Origin: Alistipes sp.
Lineage (GTDB): Bacteria > Bacteroidota > Bacteroidia > Bacteroidales > Rikenellaceae
Length of the DNA stretch: 64,000 nucleotides
Direction of reading: 5' to 3'
Assembly: GCA_017474235.1 (NCBI GenBank)
Contig: JAFVIB010000007.1
Span: forward strand, 1 to 64,000
Shown here: piece by piece, positions 25,767 through 35,259 of the stretch
How the letters are laid out: each line of letters starts with the position of its first letter
Position numbering within the stretch: the first letter of the stretch is position 1
Notes under the pieces: generated by a model
Database searches by the model: none
What the model saw: the letters and a program-made list of their open reading frames with translations, nothing else
Told to the model about the DNA's origin: nothing
Program-made: the position numbers and the translations under genes

Positions 25767-27347
25767 ATGGAGAGACTTTCGGGTAAAAAGTTGCTATTGC
25801 TCTCACTGCTCTCAGCACTGCTGTTGAGTTTGGGATGGGTGTGTGTTAGCGGATTTTCGCTACTCTTTGCTATTGTGCCGTTGCTTATCATAAGCCACAA
25901 CTATTCAGGCTCGGCACGCGATACGGTAAAGGTGGCACTATGGGCAACTCTTACCTTTATACTCTGGCACTTGGCTACCACTTGGTGGGTATGGAACGCC
26001 GCTGCGATAGGCACTATTGCCGCAACAATTATCGGCTCGTGGTGGTGCCTGCTGCCATTTACGCTCTTCCATATCGTCTCTAAGCGAATGCCTAAGGGTG
26101 TTGCGTACACGCTGCTTGTGACTGCATGGATTGCCTGCGAGTATATCTACATGAAGGCTCCGGCAATGTCGTTTCCGTGGCTGACCCTCGGTAATGGATT
26201 TGCCTTTGATACTTGGGCGGTGCAGTGGTATGAATATACAGGCGTTATGGGCGGCTCGTTATGGGTGCTTGTTGTAAATATCCTTATCTTTGAGGCTATA
26301 CAGGCAAAGCGTTGGGTAAAGCCTATATTGGCTACGGCTCTACCACTGATATTTTCGCTTGTACTCTACGGCATAAACTCGCCATCATCAGAGAGATACA
26401 CCTCAAGAGAGAGTGTCTCTGTTGCTGCTATCCAGCCGAATGTCGATTGTTACAAAAAGTTTGACATAAGCAGTGCCACACAACAGAAACAACTTATACA
26501 GATGCTTGAGGAGGTACCTAATAGTACTGACTTTATACTTATGCCCGAGACAGCTCTTGCCGCAACTGTAAACGAGCAATTTATTGCAGCTACACGCATC
26601 GTTCAGGGCATTGCCACAAAGCTCACCACAAGTCACAGCAACACTATGGTAGTTGCCGGCACAGAGAGCATTATGCCATACGGCACTCGCCGCAAGAGCG
26701 ATACAAACCGAAAGACAGCAGGTGGTATCTATTACGACATCTTTAATTCGTCTATCGGCATTAGTAGTAATATTCAGAATATTCCGATACACAACAAGGT
26801 AAAGCTTGTTATTGGTGTCGAGACCCTTCCTGCGTGGTTCCGTGCAGGTGGTCTGTTTGGCGTTGATTTAGGGGGCACTGCCGGTCAGTTGGGCATCGGC
26901 AAAACTGCAAAACCATTCAAGCACAATGATATGAAAATCGCCCCTGCAATATGCTATGAGGGTCTTTATGGTGACTTTATGGGCGAGTATGTGCGTAATG
27001 GTTCGCAAATTTTTGGCGTTGTATCTAACGACGGATGGTGGGGCGATACCCCGGGCTATAAGTACCTGTTTGCATACTGCCGTCTGCGAGCGATAGAGCA
27101 TCGTAGAGATGTAGTACGCAGTGCCAACACCGGAATTTCGGGCTTTATAAACTCCCGAGGCGACAAGTTGCAGACCCTCGGTTGGAACGAGCAGGGGAGT
27201 ATCAGCGCAACTCTCCGCCTGAACAACGAGACTACTTTCTACACCCGTTATGGCGACTATATCGGCAGGCTGTCACTCTATGTGGCTCTGCTCTGCCTGC
27301 TATATACCGTAGCTGTTGTTGCTAAAAAGAGATTTTATCTAAACTAA
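25767..27347 (+). CDS. lnt: apolipoprotein N-acyltransferase
   Basis: Adds the third acyl chain to lipoproteins at the inner membrane, useful in this lipoprotein-rich genome. 526 aa from ATG 25767 (2 nt after def; the longer TTG start at 25743 overlaps def). About six N-terminal membrane helices, then a nitrilase-type periplasmic domain with Glu (LMPETALAA), Lys (NKVKLVIGVE) and Cys (PAICYEGL) as the catalytic triad and SNDGWWGDTPG, then a final helix. Confidence 0.93.
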   Translation: MERLSGKKLLLLSLLSALLLSLGWVCVSGFSLLFAIVPLLIISHNYSGSARDTVKVALWATLTFILWHLATTWWVWNAAAIGTIAATIIGSWWCLLPFTLFHIVSKRMPKGVAYTLLVTAWIACEYIYMKAPAMSFPWLTLGNGFAFDTWAVQWYEYTGVMGGSLWVLVVNILIFEAIQAKRWVKPILATALPLIFSLVLYGINSPSSERYTSRESVSVAAIQPNVDCYKKFDISSATQQKQLIQMLEEVPNSTDFILMPETALAATVNEQFIAATRIVQGIATKLTTSHSNTMVVAGTESIMPYGTRRKSDTNRKTAGGIYYDIFNSSIGISSNIQNIPIHNKVKLVIGVETLPAWFRAGGLFGVDLGGTAGQLGIGKTAKPFKHNDMKIAPAICYEGLYGDFMGEYVRNGSQIFGVVSNDGWWGDTPGYKYLFAYCRLRAIEHRRDVVRSANTGISGFINSRGDKLQTLGWNEQGSISATLRLNNETTFYTRYGDYIGRLSLYVALLCLLYTVAVVAKKRFYLN

Positions 27348-27361
27348 ACATACCTGAAGCT

Positions 27362-28654
27362 ATGAACTATACCGAAACCCTTGACTACCTATACACCTCC
27401 CTGCCCTCTTTTCAGCAGGTCGGTGCGTCGGCTTATAAGCCCGGACTTGAGCGCGTGAGCGAATTCTGCCGAAAGATAGGTAATCCGCAGCGTAGCTATT
27501 TTGTAATCCATATAGCCGGCACAAACGGCAAGGGCTCTGTATCAAATATGCTCGCGTCGGTACTTCAACAGGCGGGCTATCAGGTGGGTCTATATACATC
27601 ACCACACCTTATAGACTTCCGTGAGCGTATCCGCATAAATGGTGAGATGATATCAAAGCAGAAGGTTGTAAACTTTGTCAGCAAGTATCGCAAGGAGATG
27701 GAGGTGCTTGACCTCTCCTTCTTCGAGATGACCACAGCCCTTGCTTTTGACTACTTTGCACAGAACGATGTCGAGGTTGCAGTTATCGAGACTGGTCTTG
27801 GCGGTCGTTTAGATGCAACAAATATCGTTATTCCGGCAGTGAGCGTAATTACAAATGTAGGTCTTGAGCATACAGACCTGCTTGGTGACTCACTCCCAAA
27901 AATTGCTCGCGAGAAGGGCGGAATTATCAAGAAGTCTATACCTGTTATTATGGGCGAGAAGAGTAGTGCCTATAATCTTGTTATTGAGGATATCGCATCG
28001 GATGTTCGCTCAACGGTAATCTATGCCGAAGAGGCTTTTGAGTGTACCAGACAGAGCAGCGAGGGCGAATACCAACTCTTCGATATGATTCGTACCCGCG
28101 ACAACCAGCAATATACCCTTCGTTTGCCACTATTGGGCGAGTACCAGCGTCAGAATGTGGCAACAGTTTGTACTATTGCCGACTATCTGCACGAGAATAC
28201 ACCACTCTCTATAAGCCGCCGTGCCTTTGTTGAGGGACTTAAAGAGTGTGTTGCATCGACAGGTTTCAGGGGTCGTTGGGAGAGGTTGTCAAGCAATCCG
28301 ACCGTAATTTGTGATACTGCACACAATGCGCACGGTATGCAGCAAGTAGCAGAGCAACTCTCGAAGATGGAGTACAACAGACTCTTCTGCGTTTTGGGTT
28401 TCTGCGAGGATAAGGATATAGCCCAAATCCTGAAACTGATGCCAAAAGATGCACACTACATCTTTACTCGCGCCGCATCTCGCCGTGCAGCATCGTTAGA
28501 GCAGTTAGCAGAGGTGGCAACAGAGTGCGGTCTTGATTTTGAGTGTGCAGAGAGTGTGCAGAGAGCTGTCGAGATGGCTAAATCGCAGATAAATAGCGAT
28601 GATATGCTCTATATTGGTGGTAGTACATTTGTTGTGGCAGAGGCGTTGGAGTAA
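27362..28654 (+). CDS. folC: bifunctional dihydrofolate synthase / folylpolyglutamate synthase
   Basis: Adds glutamate to dihydropteroate and folates. 430 aa Mur-ligase-fold enzyme with the P-loop GTNGKGSVSNML near 50, the GLGGRLDATN motif near 143, and the C-terminal CDTAHNAHGM block. Starts 14 nt after lnt; its stop overlaps radC (TAATG). Confidence 0.94.
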   Translation: MNYTETLDYLYTSLPSFQQVGASAYKPGLERVSEFCRKIGNPQRSYFVIHIAGTNGKGSVSNMLASVLQQAGYQVGLYTSPHLIDFRERIRINGEMISKQKVVNFVSKYRKEMEVLDLSFFEMTTALAFDYFAQNDVEVAVIETGLGGRLDATNIVIPAVSVITNVGLEHTDLLGDSLPKIAREKGGIIKKSIPVIMGEKSSAYNLVIEDIASDVRSTVIYAEEAFECTRQSSEGEYQLFDMIRTRDNQQYTLRLPLLGEYQRQNVATVCTIADYLHENTPLSISRRAFVEGLKECVASTGFRGRWERLSSNPTVICDTAHNAHGMQQVAEQLSKMEYNRLFCVLGFCEDKDIAQILKLMPKDAHYIFTRAASRRAASLEQLAEVATECGLDFECAESVQRAVEMAKSQINSDDMLYIGGSTFVVAEALE

Positions 28655-29295
28655 TGAAGAGCCTGCACGATAAAATATCACTTTACGGCGCATCTGCTCT
28701 TAGTGACGAGGAGATTATCGGGATAATTATCGACGATAAATCTCTCGCCGAGCGTCTTGTTGCCAAACACGAACTGAAAGATATAATTGGTGGCGACATT
28801 GCACGACTGAGGATGTTTGAGGGGCTGGGTCTTGCCCGCTCGGCAAAGATTGCAGCCGCAGTGGAGCTATCTCGCCGTGCAGCAAAGAGTAATTCACAGA
28901 GCGTAACCCATATAACAAGCAGTGCCGACGCTGTAAAGGCTCTGCGACCTATCTTTGACGGGCTGCAACACGAGGAGTGCTGGGTGCTTTTCCTAACCTC
29001 ATCTGCCCGCATAGTCGATAAAATCAGGGTAAGCCAAGGTGGTCTGCAAGCGACAGTGGTAGATAACCGTCTGATATTCAAAAGGGCTCTCGAACTACTT
29101 GCAACACAGATACTTATCGCACACAACCACCCTTCGGGCAAAGCCGAGCCGAGTCAGGCAGATATTACTCTTACAAATCGTATAAAGTCGGCAGCTGCGC
29201 TGTTTGACATCACCCTGCTTGACCATATCATCATCACCTCAACAGAGAGCTACTCCTTCAAGGGTCACAATCTGTTGCAAAACTCTCCAAGATGA
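28654..29295 (+). CDS. radC: RadC-family JAB1/MPN domain protein
   Basis: 213 aa. An N-terminal helix-hairpin-helix-like part precedes a JAMM metalloprotease-fold domain with the complete metal motif AHNHPSGKAEPSQAD (H-x-H-x10-D). The family name suggests DNA repair, but that role is disputed and the biochemical role is unclear. Translationally coupled to folC; a terminator follows. Confidence 0.9.
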   Translation: MKSLHDKISLYGASALSDEEIIGIIIDDKSLAERLVAKHELKDIIGGDIARLRMFEGLGLARSAKIAAAVELSRRAAKSNSQSVTHITSSADAVKALRPIFDGLQHEECWVLFLTSSARIVDKIRVSQGGLQATVVDNRLIFKRALELLATQILIAHNHPSGKAEPSQADITLTNRIKSAAALFDITLLDHIIITSTESYSFKGHNLLQNSPR

Positions 29296-29303
29296 TTAGA
29301 TTT

Positions 29304-29335
29304 CGGTCTAAAGATAAGTTTTGACCGTTTTTTTT
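29304..29335 (+). terminator. terminator after radC
   Basis: CGGTC (29304-29308) with GACCG (29323-29327), extended by AAA/TTT across one mismatch, then eight T. The T-run overlaps the -33 of the next promoter. Confidence 0.7.
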
Positions 29336-29364
29336 GTTTTTTTAAGCAAAAAAAGATAACTTTG
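29333..29364 (+). promoter_or_regulatory. mtlD promoter
   Basis: TTTG (29333-29336), 20-nt spacer, TAACTTTG (29357-29364): a good Bacteroidota promoter; start site near 29371. Confidence 0.7.
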
Positions 29365-29406
29365 TAGATTAGTAACGCATATTCATATTAAAAAATAATA
29401 CAGACT

Positions 29407-30564
29407 ATGAAAAAAGCTATTCAATTCGGTGCCGGTAATATCGGTCGTGGTTTTATTGGTGCAGTGTTGGAGCAAGCGGGTTATCATGTGGTTTTTGCCG
29501 ATGTAAATGCCGCTGTTATCGACAAAATCAACGAGGATCACTGCTACACTGTTCATGTAATGGATGTAGAGTGTGTTGAACAGAAAATTACAAACATCTC
29601 AGGTGTAAACTCTACTACCGATGCTGTTATCGAGCAGATTGTAGGTGCGCAGATTATTACAACCGCCGTAGGTGTTGTTATCCTTCCACGCATCGCTCCG
29701 GCTATTGCAAAGGGTATTGCAGCTCGCCGTGCAGCAGGTGTTGAGGAGCCACTCAATATTATCGCTTGCGAGAATGCAGTTCGTGCATCTTCACAGCTTA
29801 AGGAGCATGTGCTTGCACTGCTCGAGGGCGAGGATAAGGCTTACTGCGAGAAGTGGGTTGGTTTCCCTGACTGCTCTGTAGATAGAATCGTTCCTCCTGT
29901 ACGCAGCGAAAACCCTATCGATGTTGTTGTTGAGGCATTCTACGAGTGGAATGTCGAGCAGGCATCGTTTGTAGGCGAGGTTCCTCAGATTGCAGGTATG
30001 AACTTGGCAGACAACCTTATTGCATATATCGAGCGCAAGCTCTTTACCCTCAATACAGGTCACGCCATTACAGCGTACACAGGTTGTATGAAGGGTCTTC
30101 AGACTATCGACCAGAGTATTGCCGACCCTCAGATTTATGAGATTGTAAAGTCTGCAATGCAGCAGAGTGGTCTTGGTCTTGTTGCAAAGCACGGCTTTGA
30201 TAAGGAGGCTCACTTCAAGTATATTGACAAGATTATCGGTCGTTTCAAGAACCCATATCTTAAGGACGATGTTACCCGCGTAGGTCGTGAGCCATTGCGT
30301 AAGCTCTCAGCATCAGACCGCCTTATCAACCCTACCCTTACAGCTCAGCGTGCAGGCGTAGAGACTCCTGATTTGCTGCTCGGTATCGGTGCTGCTCTGC
30401 ACTATAACAATGCAGAGGACCCACAGAGTGTAACAATGCAGGCTCGCATTGCCGAGGTAGGTCTGAAGACTGCTGTTGCAGAGTTCGCATCTCTTGAGGC
30501 AGATGCACCTATTCTCGATCAGATTGTTGCTGCATACGCAGAGGTAGAGAAGCGACTCAACTAA
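29407..30564 (+). CDS. mtlD: mannitol-1-phosphate 5-dehydrogenase
   Basis: NAD-dependent interconversion of mannitol 1-phosphate and fructose 6-phosphate. 385 aa long-chain polyol dehydrogenase: dinucleotide-binding GAGNIGRGFIG at 8-18, and the Lys-Asn-His catalytic block RKLFTLNTGHA near 210-220. No mannitol PTS gene is nearby, and Bacteroidota generally lack it. The following gene, 37 nt on, is an organophosphate-type transporter, so the pair may handle an imported sugar phosphate. Confidence 0.9.
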   Translation: MKKAIQFGAGNIGRGFIGAVLEQAGYHVVFADVNAAVIDKINEDHCYTVHVMDVECVEQKITNISGVNSTTDAVIEQIVGAQIITTAVGVVILPRIAPAIAKGIAARRAAGVEEPLNIIACENAVRASSQLKEHVLALLEGEDKAYCEKWVGFPDCSVDRIVPPVRSENPIDVVVEAFYEWNVEQASFVGEVPQIAGMNLADNLIAYIERKLFTLNTGHAITAYTGCMKGLQTIDQSIADPQIYEIVKSAMQQSGLGLVAKHGFDKEAHFKYIDKIIGRFKNPYLKDDVTRVGREPLRKLSASDRLINPTLTAQRAGVETPDLLLGIGAALHYNNAEDPQSVTMQARIAEVGLKTAVAEFASLEADAPILDQIVAAYAEVEKRLN

Positions 30565-30601
30565 CCCCTAAATCTAAAACTAACTAAAAACTAACAATAA
30601 A

Positions 30602-32059
30602 ATGACTGCAGAACAGCAAAAAAAGTTTAAGTATTGGCAGTGGCGTACTATTGCCGGTACTATGATTGGCTACATCTTTTTCTATCTGATCCGCAAGAAC
30701 TTCTCGTTCCTCATGCCGGGTCTTACAGCAGAGTTTGGTATCAGCAAGACCAGCCTTGGTGCGGTTATTACCGCTGCAGGTTTCCTCTATGGACTCTCAA
30801 AGCTCCTCAATGGTATGCTCGCTGACCGTATTAACGGTCGTTGGCATATGGTTACAGGTCTTGCCGTAAGTACAGTAACTGCAATCCTTATCGGTTTTGG
30901 CGCAGAGATTATCACTGCACTTACAGGCGTTCCGGCAGGTTCTACACCTGAGTTTGTCGGCAAGTTTACAATCCTGCTCTCAGCACTGTGGATTGTAAAT
31001 AACATCTTCCAGGGTTGTGGTTTCCCTCCATGCTCTCGTCTGATTCCTCGTTGGGTCCCTTCTAACGAGCTCTCGACAAAGATGTCAATTTGGAACACTT
31101 CACACTCTATCGGTGCAGGTCTTGCAGGTCTGCTTTGCGGTACATTCATTATGTCTTATATGGGTGTTGATATGTCAGGCGACCCTGAGATGGTGGCAAC
31201 TATCGCAACAAACCTCGGCAAGGATATTACCGACCCAGCAGTTATCTCTGCAGCAGAGCATGTAGGCGCGTGGAAGTGGGCATTTATCATTCCGGGTCTC
31301 ATTGCCGCTGCCGGTGTATTTATCACAGCAGCTATCCTGCGCGATACTCCTAAGAGCGTAGGTCTCCCTGAGCTTTCTGAGGAGAGCAACAGCAATAGCA
31401 ACAGCAATGAGCCTGTAAAGGAGGAGAGTCAGGCAGAGATCTCTGCATTTATCCGCGAGCATGTATGGAAGAACCCTGTTATTTGGGCACTCGCTCTTGC
31501 AGATTTCTTTGTATATATCATCCGTTTTGCTGTTCTTGATTGGGGTCCAACATTCCTCCGCGAGCACTGTAGCATGTCGCCTGAGTGGGCTGCTATGACA
31601 GTTATTATCTTCGAGCTCTTCGGTGTTGTTGGTATGCTTGCAGCAGGTTGGATTTCTGATAAGGTATTCAATGGTCGCGCAGCTCGTACCTGCTTCTTCT
31701 GTATGGTTGGTGCGCTGCTCGCTATCATCGGCTTTATCACACTCCAGACTTCAGGCGCAAGTCCTGTACTCCTTCTCTTCGTTCTTGCCCTTGCCGGTAT
31801 GTTTATCTACGGTCCACAGGCACTTATCGGAGTTATTGCATCTAACCACGCAACCCGTAAGGCATCTGCAACTGCAAACGGTCTTATCGGCTTTGTAAGC
31901 TATATCAGCCCTATCGTATCAGGTTTGGGATTCGGTATTATTGCTGACTCAAAGTTCGGTTGGCACGGAGTATTTGTAGCGATGGTTGTAATGGCAATTA
32001 TCGGTGCGTTAATCTTCGTTCCTATGTGGAAGATGAAGCGTGATGCTTACGAGGAGTAA
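30602..32059 (+). CDS. MFS organophosphate:phosphate antiporter (GlpT/UhpT-like)
   Basis: 485 aa, about 12 membrane helices. The family signature for sugar-phosphate/phosphate antiporters is visible in GYIFFYLIRKNFSFLMPG and the stretch NIFQGCGFPPCSRLIPRWVP. A polar Ser/Asn run (SNSNSNSNEP) lies in the central cytoplasmic loop. It sits downstream of mtlD under the same promoter and ends at a strong terminator. Glycerol 3-phosphate, hexose phosphate or mannitol 1-phosphate are all possible substrates; sequence alone does not decide. Confidence 0.87.
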   Translation: MTAEQQKKFKYWQWRTIAGTMIGYIFFYLIRKNFSFLMPGLTAEFGISKTSLGAVITAAGFLYGLSKLLNGMLADRINGRWHMVTGLAVSTVTAILIGFGAEIITALTGVPAGSTPEFVGKFTILLSALWIVNNIFQGCGFPPCSRLIPRWVPSNELSTKMSIWNTSHSIGAGLAGLLCGTFIMSYMGVDMSGDPEMVATIATNLGKDITDPAVISAAEHVGAWKWAFIIPGLIAAAGVFITAAILRDTPKSVGLPELSEESNSNSNSNEPVKEESQAEISAFIREHVWKNPVIWALALADFFVYIIRFAVLDWGPTFLREHCSMSPEWAAMTVIIFELFGVVGMLAAGWISDKVFNGRAARTCFFCMVGALLAIIGFITLQTSGASPVLLLFVLALAGMFIYGPQALIGVIASNHATRKASATANGLIGFVSYISPIVSGLGFGIIADSKFGWHGVFVAMVVMAIIGALIFVPMWKMKRDAYEE

Positions 32060-32078
32060 CAGATTGACTATATAGCAG

Positions 32079-32115
32079 AAAAGTTTGCAGGATAATTCTT
32101 GCAAACTTTTTTGTT
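32079..32115 (+). terminator. terminator of mtlD-transporter operon
   Basis: AAAAGTTTGCA (32079-32089) and TGCAAACTTTT (32100-32110), perfect 11-bp stem with a 10-nt loop, continuing into TTTG. Confidence 0.8.
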
Positions 32116-32146
32116 ATCTATACAATATTACCATTAATATTTGCGT

Positions 32147-32154
32147 TACTTTTG
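32147..32154 (+). promoter_or_regulatory. -7 element of htrA
   Basis: TACTTTTG fits TAnnTTTG. It places the start near 32161, which rules out the in-frame TTG at 32141 and supports the ATG at 32177. Confidence 0.55.
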
Positions 32155-32176
32155 CGAAAAAAAGAACACGACTATT

Positions 32177-33643
32177 ATGAAAAGAACACTATCAATTATC
32201 GGACTTGCGCTTCTGTCAGCCATTGTTGGCGCAGTAGCAGCAGTATATGTAGTCGGCAATAAAGGTACAGAGGATGTACAGATTGTCGAGACTATTGTTG
32301 AGCGTACACCATCTTTAGGTGCTCACTTTACATCATACGAGCAGGGTAACTACCCCGACCTTACCTACGCGGCAGAGAATGCCGTTAAGGCGGTTGTAAA
32401 TATCGAAGTTATATCAGAGGTGGCTGTACCAAATGGCTACAACCCATTCTTCGAGTTCTTCGGTATTCCTCAGCAGCCGGGTGGCACAAGAAAACATCAG
32501 CAGCGTTCAGGTGGCTCAGGCGTGATTATCTCGACCGACGGATATATTGTTACCAACAACCATGTTGTCGAGAACTCTACAAAGTTGCGCGTCAAACTCA
32601 ATGACGGCAGAACATTCGATGCCCGCAGAATCGGTACAGACCCTGCAACAGATGTGGCTCTGATTAAAATCGAGGGTGAGAATCTGCCAACCCTCGCCTT
32701 TGGTAGCTCTGACGCCCTGCGCTTGGGCGAGTGGGTGCTGGCTATCGGCTCTCCATTTGACCTGCAATCAACAATTACAGCAGGTATTGTGAGTGCAAAG
32801 GCTCGTCAGCTCGATGTTATACCTGACGACTTCCGCATCGAGTCGTTTATTCAGACAGATGCAGCGGTAAACCCGGGTAACTCAGGCGGTGCGCTTGTCA
32901 ATGTACGCGGCGAGTTGGTAGGTATCAATACCGTTATCAAGTCATCTACAGGCAGCTATATCGGTTACTCGTTTGCAGTACCTGAGACTATCGTCAGAAA
33001 GGTTGTCGATGACCTTAAAGAGTATGGTGTTGTGCAGCGCGCACTGCTTGGTGTAAGCTATCAGTATATCGACCAAGACTTTATCGACCGTATGGGCGAG
33101 CAGACAGGCATCAAGAGCGTCGGTGGAGCTTATGTGGCTTCAGTAGTCGAGGGTGGTGCTGCATCAGAGGCTGGTCTGCGCAAGGGAGATGTGATTATCA
33201 GCATCGACGGAGTAGCCATCGACGCCCCTTCAAAGTTGGGAGAGCAGATTGGCAAACACCGTCCAAATGACAAAGTTAAAATTTCTGTAAAAAGAGGCGA
33301 AAATGTGAAACATTTTGAGGCTACTTTGCGTAATAAAGCGGGAAAAGCAGAGTTGCTTGCTGCGGATGCAGTTGATGTAGCCAAAGTTTTGGGTGGTCGC
33401 TTTGTCGAGGCTGACTCAAAATTGTGCAAAAAGCTTGATATCCGCTCAGGTATAGAGGTTGTTCAGGTTAATGCAGATGGTCTGCTCGCAAGAGCAAGAG
33501 TAAGAGCAGGTTTTGTAATCACTCATATCAACGATAAAGCCATAAGCACCATTGCCGACCTAAATGCCATTACAGACAAGGTGCGCAGCATTGACGGAGT
33601 ATATCCGGACGGCAGAGCTGCAAGCTATATGGTTGTGGAGTAA
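32177..33643 (+). CDS. htrA: DegP/HtrA-family periplasmic serine protease
   Basis: 488 aa from ATG 32177. Signal peptide/anchor to about residue 27. Trypsin-like domain with triad H129 (TNNHVV), D159 (TDVALIKI) and S236 (GNSGGAL), then two PDZ domains (about 295-385 and 395-488). Acts in envelope protein quality control. Own promoter and terminator. Confidence 0.95.
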   Translation: MKRTLSIIGLALLSAIVGAVAAVYVVGNKGTEDVQIVETIVERTPSLGAHFTSYEQGNYPDLTYAAENAVKAVVNIEVISEVAVPNGYNPFFEFFGIPQQPGGTRKHQQRSGGSGVIISTDGYIVTNNHVVENSTKLRVKLNDGRTFDARRIGTDPATDVALIKIEGENLPTLAFGSSDALRLGEWVLAIGSPFDLQSTITAGIVSAKARQLDVIPDDFRIESFIQTDAAVNPGNSGGALVNVRGELVGINTVIKSSTGSYIGYSFAVPETIVRKVVDDLKEYGVVQRALLGVSYQYIDQDFIDRMGEQTGIKSVGGAYVASVVEGGAASEAGLRKGDVIISIDGVAIDAPSKLGEQIGKHRPNDKVKISVKRGENVKHFEATLRNKAGKAELLAADAVDVAKVLGGRFVEADSKLCKKLDIRSGIEVVQVNADGLLARARVRAGFVITHINDKAISTIADLNAITDKVRSIDGVYPDGRAASYMVVE

Positions 33644-33660
33644 CAATCTGCAATTGAGCC

Positions 33661-33695
33661 AAATAGCCCTTGTCATAAGCAAGGGCTATTTTTTG
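33661..33695 (+). terminator. terminator after htrA
   Basis: AAATAGCCCTTG (33661-33672) and CAAGGGCTATTT (33680-33691), perfect 12-bp stem with a 7-nt loop and T-run. Confidence 0.85.
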
Positions 33696-33721
33696 AAAGA
33701 GATAACAAATAGATTTATAAA

Positions 33722-34582
33722 ATGCGTCAATTAAAGATTACAAAATCTATTACCAATCGTGAGAGTGCTTCACTGGATAAGTACTTGCAGGAGATTGGTA
33801 AGGAGGACCTTATCACAGTCGAGGAGGAGGTAGAACTCGCCCAAAGAATCCGCAAAGGAGATCAAGAGGCTCTCGAGAAGCTCACAAAGGCAAACCTACG
33901 ATTTGTAGTGTCAGTAGCCAAGCAATATCAAAATCAGGGACTCAGCCTGCCCGATCTTATCAATGAGGGTAACCTCGGTCTTATCAAGGCTGCCGAGAAG
34001 TTTGACGAAACCCGAGGCTTTAAGTTTATCTCTTATGCCGTGTGGTGGATTCGCCAGTCAATTCTTCAAGCCCTCGCAGAGCAGAGCCGTATTGTTCGCC
34101 TGCCACTCAATCAGGTTGGCTCACTCAATAAGATTAATAAGGCATTTGCACGCTTTGAGCAGGAGCATGAGCGCGTACCATCACCGGAGGAGCTTGCTCA
34201 GGAGCTCGAACTGCCTCGTGAGAAGGTTACCGATACCCTGCGCGTAGCCGGTCGCCATATCTCTGTAGATGCACCATTCGCTGACGGCGAGGATAACTCC
34301 CTGCTCGATGTACTCGTAAACCCCGACTCGCCAAATGCCGACCGCGGACTGATTAACGAGTCGCTGGCAACCGAGGTCGATAGAGCCCTCGAAACACTTA
34401 CCGAGCGCGAGCGAGATATTATCCGCTACTTCTTCGGCATCGGCTGCTCAGAGATGACCCTCGAGGAGATTGGCGAGAAGTTCGACCTTACCCGCGAGCG
34501 CGTGCGACAGATTAAGGAGAAGGCAATCCGCCGCCTCCGCCACTCTTCTCGTAGCAAACTGCTCAAATCGTACTTGGGATAG
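33722..34582 (+). CDS. rpoD: primary sigma factor RpoD, short Bacteroidota form
   Basis: 286 aa, lacking the long N-terminal region 1.1 and spacer of E. coli sigma70, as is normal in Bacteroidota. Region 1.2 at about 14-45, region 2 with [30 protein letters not shown] (split by family between 2.2 and 2.4) at about 80-125, region 3, and region 4 with the helix-turn-helix ([28 protein letters not shown]) near 240-270. It recognises the TTTG/TAnnTTTG promoters seen throughout. The R1 repeat starts 5 nt after the stop. Confidence 0.96.
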   Translation: MRQLKITKSITNRESASLDKYLQEIGKEDLITVEEEVELAQRIRKGDQEALEKLTKANLRFVVSVAKQYQNQGLSLPDLINEGNLGLIKAAEKFDETRGFKFISYAVWWIRQSILQALAEQSRIVRLPLNQVGSLNKINKAFARFEQEHERVPSPEELAQELELPREKVTDTLRVAGRHISVDAPFADGEDNSLLDVLVNPDSPNADRGLINESLATEVDRALETLTERERDIIRYFFGIGCSEMTLEEIGEKFDLTRERVRQIKEKAIRRLRHSSRSKLLKSYLG

Positions 34583-34587
34583 TTATA

Positions 34588-34749
34588 GCTACGCAGAAAG
34601 CGTGTACTGCCCGCTTTTTCGAGAAAAAGCAGGCAATCGTAGCGGTTTTCAGACAGCACTGCTGTTGATAAAAATAGTGCTTGACTTTGCAAATAAATTT
34701 GTAGTCAGCACTATTTTTTTATCATCTCCTACGGAGATTCTGAAAACCG
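34588..34749 (+). repeat. folded intergenic repeat, family R1, copy B
   Basis: Starts 5 nt after the rpoD stop. Same layout as copy A: CTACG/CGTAG around a hairpin whose arms here are GCCCGCTTTTTC/GAAAAAGCAGGC, then CGGTTTTCAGA/TCTGAAAACCG (34739-34749) enclosing the AAAATAGTGCTTGACT hairpin. Differences from copy A preserve pairing. Confidence 0.65.
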
Positions 34750-34952
34750 AAAAAAAACAATTCGCCGATAGTATATTATAAAATATTTACATTCCCTCCA
34801 AACCTCCCTTTGAAAAAGGGAGGCTTTGTCGCATAGGCGGGCAGAGAAATCTGACCTCCTATGCTCCGAGGTGCATATCAGCAGCTATGTTGCTATTAAT
34901 ATTTTCGCTATCTACCACTAATTACCTCTAAACTACGCTTATAGTTCGCACC
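34750..34952 (+). repeat. linker of the composite R1-R2 repeat unit, copy B
   Basis: Shorter version of 22615-22902. Hairpin CCTCCCTTT-GAAA-AAGGGAGG (34803-34823), then GTC, hairpin GCATAGGCGG (34831-34840) with CCTCCTATGC (34855-34864), then the conserved TCCGAGGTGCA and GCTATCTACCACTAATT. No gene seen. Confidence 0.5.
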
Positions 34953-35141
34953 TATTTTATCGTCAGAGTTTGCACTCTGATACTTTCTTGCACCTATTTT
35001 GTTGTCAAAAGTGCGTAGTTACAACGCTCGGCGCGATTGGAGGCGATGGGCTGTACTAAGCGTACTGCCCATTGCTGACATATCGCGTTAGCGGAAGTAA
35101 ATGCGTACTTTTCACAACAAAATCATTATCACGATAAAATA
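34953..35141 (+). repeat. folded intergenic repeat, family R2, copy B (nested stems)
   Basis: Outer stem TATTTTATCGT (34953-34963) with ACGATAAAATA (35131-35141) as in copy A, plus a second inner pair of arms, 34996-35017 with 35102-35123, not present in A. Core from AACGCTCGG (35023) to TTAGCGG (35094), with CGCGAT/ATCGCG as its copy-specific stem. Looks like one element placed inside the stem of another. 35142-35259 holds nothing further that I can identify. Confidence 0.65.
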
Positions 35142-35259
35142 AAGGAGAGGGCAGAACAAATATCCCCCTCCCCGGAAACACGCCAAAGTTCTGTATCAAC
35201 CAGAAGGTCAGTTGTTCCCTTGATTTTTGTTGCATATATAAGGTATGGTTACCTTTCAA

